Shown piece after piece: positions 1 to 8,455 of a stretch of 38,805 nucleotides of DNA. Origin of the DNA: Mesorhizobium sp. (GTDB taxonomy: Bacteria; Pseudomonadota; Alphaproteobacteria; Rhizobiales; Rhizobiaceae); NCBI GenBank assembly GCA_004020365.1, contig SAQR01000009.1, positions 105,730 through 144,534 of the forward strand, in the 5' to 3' direction. The translations under genes were made by a program, and so were the position numbers. Under the pieces are notes generated by a model. That model made no database searches. It was not told the DNA's origin and worked only from the letters and a program-made list of their open reading frames with translations. Within the stretch, counting starts at the first letter, position 1, and every line of letters starts with the position of its first letter.

Positions 1-2
1 AG

Positions 3-1142
3 TATGCCGAGGGATACCCCGGTGCGCGCTACTACGCCGGAAACGAGATCGTCGATGAGCTTGAGACCCTCGCGATCGAGCGCCTGAAAGCGCTATTTGG
101 CAGTGAACACGCCAACGTCCAGCCTTATTCAGGCTCGCCAGCCAACCAGGCTGTCTATCGCGCGCTTTTGAGCCCCCGTGACAAAGTCATGGGCTTGCCT
201 TTACCCGAAGGCGGCCATCTGACTCACGGTTGGTCCGTCAATTTTTCCGGCAGCGATTATCAGCGCGTCCCGTACAGGCTGCACGAAAAGACACAGCAAA
301 TTGACTATGACCACTTGCGCGAGACCGCCAAGGGGGAACGCCCGAAGCTAATTTGGGTCGGCGGAACTGCTTATCCGCGTATTTTTGACTACGCGGCAAT
401 GGCCGAAATTGCTTCGGAGGTGAACTCGTATCTGGTGGCTGACATCGCCCACATCTGCGGCCTGGTTGTCGCAGGAGTGCATCCGAACCCCGTGTCCCAT
501 TGCGATGTGGTCACCAGCACCTCTCACAAGTCGATCCGCGGTCCCCGGGGTGGCTTCATTTTATCAAGGAATGAAGACCGTTATCAGCCCCTCCATCATC
601 CGAAGAGCAAACACAATCTGGCCAAACGTATAGACCGCGCCGTGTTCCCTCTTCTGCAAGGCGGACCGCATATGAATACTATCGCCGCGCTTGCCGTCGC
701 TTTGCAGGAAGCAGCGAACTCGTCCTTTCGTGTCTACGGTCAGCAGATCGTCCACAACGCCAAGGCTCTGGCCCAGGCGCTTCTGGAGCGAGGTTATGAA
801 CTCGTCACCGGGGGCACTGACAATCACATGCTGATCCTTGATCTTCGGGACCGGCCGCTGTCAGGCAAAGCCTATGCAGAGCGCTTATCGCGTGCAGGCA
901 TCATTGCGAATTTCAATATGGTCCCGGGCGACCGGCGGCATCCGGCGCTGACAAGCGGCATCCGCTTAGGGACACCAGCGGTGACGTCCATGGGCATGCG
1001 CGAAACGGAGATGGTGCAGATCGCCGCTTTCATCGACTCGGTCTGCCGCCAGCCCGATGACCAGGAAGTTCATGCGAGCGTACGAAGAGACGTTGCCGAC
1101 TTCTGCACTGCGTTCGATGTTCCCGGCATCCCCGACCGATAA
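3..1142 (+). CDS. glyA: Serine hydroxymethyltransferase, 5'-truncated by the window edge
   Basis: PLP enzyme that interconverts serine plus tetrahydrofolate with glycine plus 5,10-methylene-THF in the cytoplasm, the main source of one-carbon units. The reading frame is open from base 3, and its first visible residues (YAEGYPGARYYAGNE) match the conserved N-terminal GlyA segment, so roughly 40-50 residues are missing to the left. The PLP-lysine motif TSTSHKSIRGPRGGF is intact, as is the C-terminal LGTPAVTSMG segment. metK starts 57 nt after the stop on the same strand, so the two are probably co-transcribed and may supply methyl groups. This may be an accessory second copy beside a housekeeping glyA (inference from the symbiotic context). 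Family assignment is secure; the true start is not visible. Confidence 0.93.
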   Translation, partial: YAEGYPGARYYAGNEIVDELETLAIERLKALFGSEHANVQPYSGSPANQAVYRALLSPRDKVMGLPLPEGGHLTHGWSVNFSGSDYQRVPYRLHEKTQQIDYDHLRETAKGERPKLIWVGGTAYPRIFDYAAMAEIASEVNSYLVADIAHICGLVVAGVHPNPVSHCDVVTSTSHKSIRGPRGGFILSRNEDRYQPLHHPKSKHNLAKRIDRAVFPLLQGGPHMNTIAALAVALQEAANSSFRVYGQQIVHNAKALAQALLERGYELVTGGTDNHMLILDLRDRPLSGKAYAERLSRAGIIANFNMVPGDRRHPALTSGIRLGTPAVTSMGMRETEMVQIAAFIDSVCRQPDDQEVHASVRRDVADFCTAFDVPGIPDR

Positions 1143-1199
1143 GCCACCCCAATCCAGAAACTCCTCACTAACTCCAGCACTTGAAGCGAGGGCATTTTT

Positions 1200-2375
1200 A
1201 TGACCAGGCAGTTCGTGTTCTCTTCCGAATCCGTCGGCGCGGGACACCCCGATAAGATGGCAGACAACATCTCCGATGCCATTCTCGATGCGGTCCTGCG
1301 CGCCGATCCGAAGGCGCGCGTCGCCTGTGAAGTGTTGGTGAAGACGGGGATGGTCGTTGTGGCTGGCGAGATCACCAGCCATGCACACATCGATTACAGC
1401 CAAGTCGCCCGCGATACGATACTCGATATTGGCTACGACGATGATGCGATTGGCTTTGATGGTCGACGTTGCGCCGTCGTTCTGGCCCTCACCGAGCAGT
1501 CGCCCGACATAAGCCAGGGCGTTGATGAAGGACGAGGGCAGGATCTCGGGCAAGGGGCAGGGGATCAGGGCATCATGTTTGGATTCGCATGCAACGAGAC
1601 GGATACATTGATGCCCCTGCCGATCCAACTCGCTCACCATTTGACGAAAAGACAGGCCGAGGTCCGGAAAGCGGGACAGCTTGGCTGGCTGCGTCCGGAC
1701 GTGAAATCTCAAGTGTCCGTACGCTACGAAGGGCTCCGCCCGGTGGCGCTGGATACCATAGTCCTGTCAACGCAGCATGACGAAGCGGTCTCACAAGCCA
1801 CGGTCCGCGAAGGCGTCATTGAGGAGATCATAAAACCGGTCCTGCCGGCCCACCTGGATACTTCGGGGATCAGATTTCTGGTCAACCCAACAGGGCGGTT
1901 CGTGGTCGGTGGGCCTGCCGGCGACTGCGGCCTCACAGGACGGAAGATCATCGTCGATTCCTACGGTGGGACCGGGCGTCACGGCGGCGGTGCCTTTTCG
2001 GGCAAGGACCCATCCAAGGTTGACCGCTCGGCGGCCTATGCCGCCCGGTATGTCGCGAAGAACATCGTTGCCAGCGGCCTTGCGGAGGTCTGCGAGGTTC
2101 AGCTTGCCTACGCGATCGGCGTGGCCAGTCCGGTTTCTGTCATGGTCAATACCTTCGGAACCGCAAGGATCGAGGAAAAAAGGATCGAGCGCCTTGTTCT
2201 CGAGGTTTTCAATCTCCGACCGAAAGGCATCATCAAGATGCTTGATCTCTTACGGCCGATATACCGCAAGACGGCGACATACGGACACTTCGGGCGTGAA
2301 GAGCCTGAGTTCACTTGGGAGAAGACGGACAAAGCTGACGATTTGCTGCGTGAAGCCGGACCGGCAGCTGCGTGA
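1200..2375 (+). CDS. metK: S-adenosylmethionine synthetase
   Basis: Makes S-adenosylmethionine from methionine and ATP. The 391-residue protein has the family's usual length and landmarks: an N-terminal [14 protein letters not shown]-site motif, the central [16 protein letters not shown] segment, and [19 protein letters not shown] towards the C-terminus. The ATG is preceded by a weak GCGAGGG ribosome-binding site. It follows glyA closely and is followed 100 nt later by an adenosine kinase-type gene. SAM is the donor for N-methylation of Nod factors and other symbiotic methylations, so an accessory copy beside glyA could raise methyl-donor supply. That role is inference; the enzyme identity is firm. 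No SAM riboswitch fits in the 57-nt gap upstream. Confidence 0.95.
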   Translation: MTRQFVFSSESVGAGHPDKMADNISDAILDAVLRADPKARVACEVLVKTGMVVVAGEITSHAHIDYSQVARDTILDIGYDDDAIGFDGRRCAVVLALTEQSPDISQGVDEGRGQDLGQGAGDQGIMFGFACNETDTLMPLPIQLAHHLTKRQAEVRKAGQLGWLRPDVKSQVSVRYEGLRPVALDTIVLSTQHDEAVSQATVREGVIEEIIKPVLPAHLDTSGIRFLVNPTGRFVVGGPAGDCGLTGRKIIVDSYGGTGRHGGGAFSGKDPSKVDRSAAYAARYVAKNIVASGLAEVCEVQLAYAIGVASPVSVMVNTFGTARIEEKRIERLVLEVFNLRPKGIIKMLDLLRPIYRKTATYGHFGREEPEFTWEKTDKADDLLREAGPAAA

Positions 2376-2475
2376 GGGCGGCTGGATCAAGCGCATGCGG
2401 CAACCCATTTCAACTCGCGAGACCACGCCCGGCCGGCGTGGCAAGAAGCCGGCTCGGGTTTTGGCGGAGATTTTG

Positions 2476-3488
2476 ATGCCGGATTATGACGTGCTTTGCA
2501 TCGGCAATGCCATTGTCGACATCATCGCCCAGTGCGACGAGGAATTCCTCGAGACGAACGGCATCATCAAGGGCGCGATGAACCTCATCGACACACAACG
2601 CGCCGAACTGCTCTACAGCCGCATGGGCCCGGCGATCGAGGCCTCCGGCGGCAGCGCCGGCAACACGGCGGCCGGCGTCGCCAGCTTTGGGGGCCGCGCC
2701 GCCTTCTTCGGCAAGGTCTCCACGATGCGCTGGGCGAAATCTACGCCCACGACATCCATGCACAGGGTGTCGCCTTCGACACCAGGCCGCTCAAGGGCGA
2801 GCCGCCGACGGCGCGCTCGATGATCTTCGTCACCCCCGACGGCGAGCGCTCGATGAACACCTATCTCGGCGCCTGCGTCGAGCTCGGACCGGAGGATGTC
2901 GAGGCCGACAAGGCGTCCGGCGCCAAGGTCACCTATTTCGAAGGCTATCTGTGGGACCCGCCGCGCGCCAAGGAGGCAATCCGCCAGACGGCGAAGCTGG
3001 CGCACGCGGCAGGCCGCGAAGTGTCGATGACGCTATCGGATTCGTTCTGCGTCGACCGCTACCGCGACGAATTCCTCGACCTGATGCGCTCGGGCACGGT
3101 CGACATCGTCTTTGCCAACAGCCACGAGATCAAGTCGCTCTACCAGACATCGTCGTTCGACGAGGCGCTGGCCCAGATCCGCAAGGATTGCCGGATCGCC
3201 GCCGTGACACGCTCTGAAAAGGGCTCCGTCATCGTGCGCGGCGACGAGACCGTGGTGATCAAGGCGACCGCCATCAAGGAACTGGTCGACACGACGGGCG
3301 CCGGCGATCTCTATGCCGCCGGCTTCCTGCATGGCTACACGCAAGGCCGCGACCTGCAGACTTGCGGCGACCTTGGCTCACTGGCAGCCGGATTGGTGAT
3401 CCAGCAGATCGGCCCCAGGCCCCGTCAGAATTTGCGCCGCGAGGCCGAGCAGGCGGGGCTGACCATTCCGGACGTTCAAACGAGTTAG
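2476..3488 (+). pseudogene. PfkB-family adenosine/sugar kinase, single frameshift
   Basis: The product would be a PfkB (ribokinase-like) kinase closest to rhizobial adenosine kinases. The frame starting at ATG 2476 encodes MPDYDVLCIGNAIVDIIAQ and the GGSAGNTAAGVASFGG substrate-site motif, then loses homology at about 2721. The rest of the protein, from ALGEIYAHDI to the stop at 3488 and including the catalytic [13 protein letters not shown] motif, continues in another frame. One missing base around 2721-2722 (expected SDDALGE, observed STMRWAK) explains the break. Everything else is well preserved, so the lesion is either very recent or a sequencing error. Adenosine kinase would recycle adenosine released from S-adenosylhomocysteine, which fits the metK neighbour. 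Base composition is higher in GC than the symbiotic genes to the right, more like core chromosome. Confidence 0.85.
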
Positions 3489-3553
3489 TGGCCTACCTTC
3501 CCGTTGTGCAGGCTATCTCGCCAGAAGCGCAATCACGGAATAGGGAGATCCTG

Positions 3554-4588
3554 ATGTCGAACATGATGAACGCGCTGGTCAAGGCCAGGGCCGAGCCGGG
3601 CATCTGGATGGAAGAGGTGCCGGTACCGGAGATCGGCCCCAACGACGTGCTGATCAAGATCAAGAAGACCGCGATCTGCGGCACCGACGTCCACATCTAC
3701 AATTGGGACCAGTGGGCGCAGAAGACCGTGCCGGTGCCGATGGTGACCGGCCATGAATTCGTCGGTACCGTCGCCGATTTCGGCGCCGCGGTCAGCGAAT
3801 ACAAGGTCGGCCAGCGCGTCTCCGGCGAAGGCCATATCGTCTGCGGCCATTGCCGTAACTGCCGGGCGGGCAGGGGCCACCTATGCCGCAACACGCTCGG
3901 CGTCGGCGTCAACCGTCCCGGCGCCTTCGGCGAATATCTGGCGATCCCGCAGCACAATGTCGTGCCGATACCCGATGATGTGCCGGACGAGATCGCCGCG
4001 ATCTTCGATCCACTGGGCAACGCCGTCCACACCGCATTGTCCTTCGACCTTGTCGGCGAGGATGTGCTGGTCACCGGCGCCGGGCCGATCGGCATCATGG
4101 GCGCGCTCGTTGCCCAATGCGTCGGCGCGCGAAAAGTGGTCATCACCGACATCAACCCGGTGCGGCTGGCGCTGGCGAAAAAACTCGGCGTGCAGCATGT
4201 CGTCGACGCCTCGAAGGAAAAGCTGCGCGACGTCATGCCGGTGCTCGGCATGACCGAGGGTTTTGACGTCGGCCTCGAAATGTCGGGTGCCGCGCCCGCC
4301 TTCCGCGACATGATCGACACCATGAACAATGGCGGCAAGATCGCCATCCTCGGCATCGCGCCGACCGGCTTCGAGATCGACTGGAACAAGGTCATCTTCA
4401 AGATGCTGCATCTCAAGGGCATCTACGGCCGCGAGATGTTCGAGACCTGGTACAAGATGATCGCGCTGGTGCAGGGTCCTCTCGACGTGTCGGGCCTGAT
4501 CACACACCGCATCGGGGTCGATGACTACCTCGACGGTTTCGAGGCGATGAAGAGCGGCAATTCGGGGAAGGTGGTGATGGATTGGTAG
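3554..4588 (+). CDS. tdh: L-threonine 3-dehydrogenase
   Basis: Zinc-dependent medium-chain dehydrogenase that oxidises threonine with NAD+ to 2-amino-3-ketobutyrate, normally cleaved by Kbl to glycine and acetyl-CoA. The ATG at 3554 has an AGGGAG ribosome-binding site and gives 344 residues, the normal size. Catalytic zinc ligands lie in ICGTDVH and GHEF, the structural zinc cysteines in [16 protein letters not shown], and the nucleotide-binding loop is [10 protein letters not shown]. The open frame extends further upstream but that part overlaps the kinase gene and is not conserved. The usual partner kbl is not next to it. With glyA and metK it adds to a glycine and one-carbon theme. The sequence looks intact and high in GC. 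Confidence 0.93.
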   Translation: MSNMMNALVKARAEPGIWMEEVPVPEIGPNDVLIKIKKTAICGTDVHIYNWDQWAQKTVPVPMVTGHEFVGTVADFGAAVSEYKVGQRVSGEGHIVCGHCRNCRAGRGHLCRNTLGVGVNRPGAFGEYLAIPQHNVVPIPDDVPDEIAAIFDPLGNAVHTALSFDLVGEDVLVTGAGPIGIMGALVAQCVGARKVVITDINPVRLALAKKLGVQHVVDASKEKLRDVMPVLGMTEGFDVGLEMSGAAPAFRDMIDTMNNGGKIAILGIAPTGFEIDWNKVIFKMLHLKGIYGREMFETWYKMIALVQGPLDVSGLITHRIGVDDYLDGFEAMKSGNSGKVVMDW

Positions 4589-4994
4589 GGATTGCCTTGG
4601 CCGCTCTTCAGGAAAAGCTGACGGGACAGCACCCCTCTGGTCCGCCGGACATCTTCCAACGAGGGGAACATGGCTGGGTGGAGAGCTATGGCTCCGCTAG
4701 GTGCGCCCCCTAATCATGATACGGCGACGTATCGCGGCCCATCCGATAACGGTCGATGGTGGCAATTCGCCTCAGCCGATGACGGAAACCCGGTGAACGG
4801 ATGCTCACAGGCCCCCACGCGATAGTCTATTTCCTAAGATCTGCGATTGAGGTCGAGGTGTTGCCGCCGTTTCAGCGGGTAAGATGCGTTAGACGACTTC
4901 CGGTACCTTTCCGGTCAGCGAATTAAGGAAGGCAACGAGCCGCATTGGACAGGTCGTGCCATTCCGGTTCGGGGGAAGTATGGCGCGGCTCAGC
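4589..4994. other. Non-coding stretch, no gene recognised
   Basis: About 400 bases between tdh and a transposase remnant. All frames are short and none resembles a known protein. It is probably decayed mobile-element DNA, because recognisable transposase sequence begins directly after it. Confidence 0.5.
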
Positions 4995-5503
4995 ATGGCG
5001 ACACGGTCGGAACTGAAGCGGCGATCGTGGAGCGTTATCGCGGCGTTGACAAGCGGCGCATTCTGAATGAGTTCGGGGCGGTAATCGGCTATTATCGCAA
5101 GCGCGCGCGATCCGTCTTATGAACCGTCGTGAGCAGAGGCCGTCTGCGGGCAAGAGCCGCAGCCGCTGTTACGGCAGCGATGTCCGCGAGGCGCTCATCG
5201 TGTTGTGGGAGGCTTCGGAGCGGCTGAGGTCCGCATCGTCGCTCGCGGCGGCCAGCGCCGCCGGGCAGGAATGAGTTCGGCAGTTCGCCGCTCGGTGCAA
5301 GCCCGCACCTTCGGCGATTGGAAAGATCCGCCGCCCGGCTTTGTTGAGCGCATTCGGGCACGTCTTGGTCGGGGAGCTTCGTGCAGACGATGGTGCTGAC
5401 CGAAATTGCCACCGGCTGGACCGAATGCATTCCGGTCCGCACGCGCAACAGCGGCAATGTGATCATGGCGATCAAGCAGGCCCGCTCGCGGTTTCCCTGA
5501 CCC
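4995..5503 (+). pseudogene. ISNCY-type (integrase-core) transposase remnant
   Basis: A decayed transposase that can be read only by changing frame several times. It starts MATRSEL, shifts into AAIVERYRGVDKRRILNEF and GYYRKRARSVL, passes a stop, resumes with SDVREALIVLWEASERL, then AEVRIVARGGQRRRAG, SSAVRRSVQARTFGDW and KDPPPGFVE, and ends with SFVQTMVLTEIATGWTEC and IKQARSRFP before a stop. These blocks are in the order found in ISNCY-type transposases with an integrase catalytic core (from memory of the family). The section between the helix-turn-helix half and RTFGDW is shortened, and everything after the first catalytic aspartate region is gone. At least three frameshifts and an internal deletion make it certainly inactive. 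Terminal inverted repeats were not identified. Confidence 0.75.
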
Positions 5504-5912
5504 TGTGCTGCTGTTTGCCGGCATCCGCCCGCACAGGAAGAGCTTGGAAAGCGGTCGATCGTCGTGGCCTGAATGCGGAAATCGAGGAGCCGTTGGTCGT
5601 CGATCTCCAGCCTGAACGCGGTCGTTTCCTGGTGCCGCAAATCGGCTGTTGCATACACATCCCTGTCAGACGTCAGTTTTCCTCGCCCATTTTGGTGTCG
5701 AGACGCGAAGTGCTCTTTTGGACCAGCAAGGCTTTTTGGAAATCTGAGAGCGGCTTTCCGCGGGGCGCTCCATTTTTGAGCATCAAGCTACCACAGCCAA
5801 GGACGCGCAGGTTCCACCAGACTCGCCAGCCTTGAAGGACAGCGAAAATAGCAGAGCACGACAGACACAACAATCCATCAGGAAGCCGCAGTCGTTGAAG
5901 ATGCGGCGCTGC
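5504..5912. other. Non-coding stretch before the nod box
   Basis: About 400 bases without a recognisable gene. Open frames exist on both strands, but none has a convincing start, ribosome-binding site or familiar motif. It probably represents insertion-sequence debris upstream of the nod box. Confidence 0.45.
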
Positions 5913-5959
5913 ATCCATACCGTGGATGCATTCGATCCAAATAATCGATTTGTTCAATC
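5913..5959 (+). promoter_or_regulatory. nod box (NodD-binding promoter element)
   Basis: A 47-bp element matching the rhizobial nod box: ATCCAT, then GTG and GATG with the normal spacing, then ATCCAAATAATCGATTT and a terminal CAATC. The inner ATC-N9-GAT half-sites are present, as is the AATCGATTT core. NodD, activated by host flavonoids, binds such boxes and drives transcription starting about 25-30 bp downstream. The next intact gene on this strand is ttsI, 307 bp further on. A nod box in front of ttsI is the known arrangement in rhizobia with type III secretion. Confidence 0.9.
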
Positions 5960-5982
5960 AGTTTCTCGAAAGCTAACCCTAC
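5958..5982 (+). promoter_or_regulatory. Putative tts box (TtsI-binding element) abutting the nod box
   Basis: TCAGTTTCTCGAAAGCT at 5958-5974 followed by AACCCTACC resembles the tts box recognised by TtsI, whose core is TCAG-N-TT-N-TCGAAAGC followed by a C-rich stretch. It shares its first two bases with the end of the nod box and would sit near the nod-box transcription start, so TtsI bound here could modulate its own NodD-driven transcription. The match is by eye, to a consensus recalled from NGR234 and Bradyrhizobium. Confidence 0.65.
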
Positions 5983-6049
5983 CCTCTGTGGGAATCGGGC
6001 TCTGGGCCGCGACGCTGCCTTGCGAGCGCAGGGGCTGCACGTAGGAGAG

Positions 6050-6265
6050 ATGATGCAACGAGAAATCGCACGCGGGTTGCTGGCGTCGTGGGTTCGCCGA
6101 CCGGCGTATTTGAGCCCGTCAGTTGGTCCTCACCCGCGCCTATTGCCACCGAGCGACTTGCATGTCCCTCCAACTCGGACCTGTTCCGAGAAATGCGACG
6201 AGTTGCGCGCCGTGTGCTCCGATCAGATGGCCGCCGGTGACGCGTCTCTCTTCGATAGGAGATGA
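6050..6265 (+). CDS. Possible leader ORF translationally coupled to ttsI
   Basis: An open frame of 71 codons in the ttsI leader. It starts at two consecutive ATGs (6050 and 6053) behind a strong AGGAG (6043-6047), and its TGA (6263-6265) lies one base before the ttsI ATG. The ttsI ribosome-binding site is therefore inside its last codons, a layout that permits translational coupling. The predicted peptide (MMQREIARGLLASWVRRPAY, ending SLFDRR) resembles nothing I recognise and is rich in proline and arginine. It could be a true leader peptide, a remnant, or chance. Confidence 0.3.
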   Translation: MMQREIARGLLASWVRRPAYLSPSVGPHPRLLPPSDLHVPPTRTCSEKCDELRAVCSDQMAAGDASLFDRR

Positions 6266-6266
6266 A

Positions 6267-6953
6267 ATGCGAACGCTGCTCGTGGATCATCATGCGGATC
6301 TTGCGCGCGCCATGCGACTTGCGCTCGGGGATGGCGGCTTCGTCGTTGATGTCGTTGGTACTCTGGAACTGGCCTCGAGTGCATTTTCTTGCGCCAGCTA
6401 TGAAATTCTCCTGCTGGAATTGGCTCTGCCAGATGGCGATGGCTTGGGTTGGCTGAGGCAGTTGAGGACCCACGGGCATTCAGTTCCTGCCGTCATTATG
6501 AGCAGCCTTAACGATCTCGATAAGCGAATTGCGATCTTCAACGGTGGTGCGGACGACTTTCTGCTCAAACCCGTCTCTACCGATGAGCTTATCGCCAGAA
6601 TGAGAGCCATTCTGCGCCGGGCGTCACAGATGACCGACCTGAGGCTCGTATTTGGCAATCTCAACTTCGATCCGGTCGCCCGGCAGGTTTTCGTTGCTGG
6701 GCACCCAATGATGATCGCACGTCGCGAACTCTGTATTCTAGAGCATCTGCTTAACCGGGCAGGCCGCATCGTGCCCCGTGCGCAGTTGGAAGATCACCTC
6801 TATTCGTTCAACGACGACGTGTCTGCCAACGCGCTTGAAGTCGGAATCTATCGTTTACGTGGACATCTGACCAGATCAGGTGCAACGCCACGGATCAAGA
6901 CCATCCGTGGCATTGGCTACATTCTAGAATTGACTGACGCGTCATCCGCATAG
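6267..6953 (+). CDS. ttsI: TtsI-like OmpR-family response regulator of type III secretion
   Basis: A 228-residue regulator with an N-terminal receiver domain (about 1-115) and a C-terminal winged helix (about 130-225, ending in the conserved IRGIGYILE). TtsI homologues activate type III secretion and related surface-polysaccharide genes by binding tts boxes. The canonical phospho-acceptor aspartate is replaced by Glu51 (LLLELALPDGDG), and the acidic pair near the N-terminus is Asp7-His8 instead of two acids; the conserved lysine of FLLKP remains. This matches the known TtsI peculiarity and suggests phosphorylation-independent activity. The ATG at 6267 follows AGGAG by 5 nt; the frame is open further upstream, but that part is not conserved. 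A nod box lies upstream, and the secretin gene follows 26 nt after the stop. Confidence 0.85.
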   Translation: MRTLLVDHHADLARAMRLALGDGGFVVDVVGTLELASSAFSCASYEILLLELALPDGDGLGWLRQLRTHGHSVPAVIMSSLNDLDKRIAIFNGGADDFLLKPVSTDELIARMRAILRRASQMTDLRLVFGNLNFDPVARQVFVAGHPMMIARRELCILEHLLNRAGRIVPRAQLEDHLYSFNDDVSANALEVGIYRLRGHLTRSGATPRIKTIRGIGYILELTDASSA

Positions 6954-6979
6954 TTTGTCGAATCGAAAGAAGATCTATT

Positions 6980-8446
6980 TTGCTGATCCTTCAACATCCT
7001 TGCCCTGCGCTCAATTGGCGGGCGATCGCCATCAAGGTTCCGAGACCTGCAGTGCCCCGTTACCTGGGCCATCTCCTCTGCGCGCTTATTGTGACTTTCC
7101 CACTTGGTGTCGCGGCGCAAAACAAGCAGGACAAAGGCGCGCCGCGTGCGGCTTCGAATAGCATCAATGCCACGCTGACCCTTTCCTCTTCGCTCGGGGA
7201 GACCGTTCATCTGCCCGCGCCAGCCACGACCATCTTTGTTGCTGACCCGACGATCGCGGATTTTCAGGCACCATCGAGCAAAACAATCTTCGTCTTTGGC
7301 AAGAAATCGGGGCGGACCAGCCTATTCGCCTTGGACGGCAACGGCGAGCCTCTCGCCGAATTGCGTATCGTTGTCACGCAACCGATCGGGGATTTACGCG
7401 CCATGTTGCGGGAGCAGGTCGGCGACTATCCCATCCGCGTCAACTATACGCCGCGCGGCGCAATCCTTAGCGGGACGGCGCCCGACGCAGAGGTCGCCGA
7501 CACCGCAAAAAGAGTCACTGAGCAATATCTGGGCGACGGAGCGCAAGTCGTCAACAACATCAAGGTCGCTGGATCCCTGCAAGTTAACCTCAGCGTGCGC
7601 GTAGCCGAAGTCTCACGCAGCGCCATGAAGTCACTTGGCGTCAACCTGTCCGCCTTCGGTCAAATCGGCAATTTCAAAGTGGGCGTTCTAAGCGGAAGCG
7701 GTGCAAGCGCTGGATCTGGTTCAACCCAGGGTGGCGGTACAGCAGAAATCGGATTCGACAACGGTGTCGTCAACGTCAGCGCGGTTCTCGACGCGCTCGC
7801 CAAGGAGCATATAGCTTCCGTCCTGGCTGAGCCGAACCTCACCGCTATGTCGGGTGAAAAAGCCAGCTTTCTAGCTGGCGGCGAATTTCCCATTCCTGTC
7901 CTGCAGGAAAACAGGCAGGTATCGGTTGAATTCCGTCACTTCGGCGTCAGTCTGGAATTTGTGCCGACAGTTCTCAGCAACAATCAAATCAACATTCACG
8001 TAACGCCCGAAGTCAGTGAACTGTCGACGCAAGGTGCCGTGCAAATCAACGGAATTTCCGTGCCGGCAGTTTCCACGCGCCGAGCCGATACGGTCGTCGA
8101 ACTCGCCAGTGGGCAGAGCTTCGCAATCGGCGGTCTAATCAGGCGGAACGTCAACAATGATGTCAGGGCCTTTCCCTGGCTCGGAGAAATGCCGATCCTG
8201 GGACCGCTTTTTCGCTCGTCCTCGTTTCAAAAAGAGGAGTCAGAACTGGTCATTCTAGTTACGCCTTACATTGTAAGACCAGGCTCCAACCCAAACCAGA
8301 TGAGCGCACCTACGGAGCGGGCGGCACCGGCTTTGAACGGAGGGGGCGCTCCGACGAATTCCGTGGCAAGTCCCCCGCGAGACCGCGCTGCTATCCGTGC
8401 GGGCGCGCCAAGCGCCCAGGGCGGTCTCGGCTTCATCATCGAATAG
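6980..8446 (+). CDS. rhcC2: Outer-membrane secretin, RhcC2 (y4xJ)/CpaC-like
   Basis: A secretin of up to 488 residues, forming the outer-membrane ring of a secretion or pilus machine. From the N-terminus it shows a signal peptide (LCALIVTFPLGVAAQ), an N-terminal pilus/secretin domain, a BON-like region around IRVNYTPRGAILSGTAPDAE, and a C-terminal secretin domain with the CpaC hallmark EPNLTAMSGEKASFLAGGEF and the closing ELVILVTPYIVRP. The longest frame starts at TTG 6980; GTG 7052, just before the signal peptide, is a reasonable alternative. In NGR234 ttsI is followed by y4xJ (RhcC2) and lipoprotein y4xK, and the same order occurs here. Its closest look is to Tad-pilus secretins, so a pilus role cannot be excluded. 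No other type III or Tad component is in the window. Confidence 0.8.
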   Translation: MLILQHPCPALNWRAIAIKVPRPAVPRYLGHLLCALIVTFPLGVAAQNKQDKGAPRAASNSINATLTLSSSLGETVHLPAPATTIFVADPTIADFQAPSSKTIFVFGKKSGRTSLFALDGNGEPLAELRIVVTQPIGDLRAMLREQVGDYPIRVNYTPRGAILSGTAPDAEVADTAKRVTEQYLGDGAQVVNNIKVAGSLQVNLSVRVAEVSRSAMKSLGVNLSAFGQIGNFKVGVLSGSGASAGSGSTQGGGTAEIGFDNGVVNVSAVLDALAKEHIASVLAEPNLTAMSGEKASFLAGGEFPIPVLQENRQVSVEFRHFGVSLEFVPTVLSNNQINIHVTPEVSELSTQGAVQINGISVPAVSTRRADTVVELASGQSFAIGGLIRRNVNNDVRAFPWLGEMPILGPLFRSSSFQKEESELVILVTPYIVRPGSNPNQMSAPTERAAPALNGGGAPTNSVASPPRDRAAIRAGAPSAQGGLGFIIE

Positions 8447-8455
8447 TGTCGTCCA

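Noticed and set aside
1143..1199. SAM riboswitch upstream of metK
   Set aside because: Only 57 nt are available between glyA and metK and no conserved stem was seen.
5092..5658. Minus-strand frame of 188 codons over the transposase remnant
   Set aside because: It is the antisense of a recognisable plus-strand transposase remnant at its left half and has no motif of its own.
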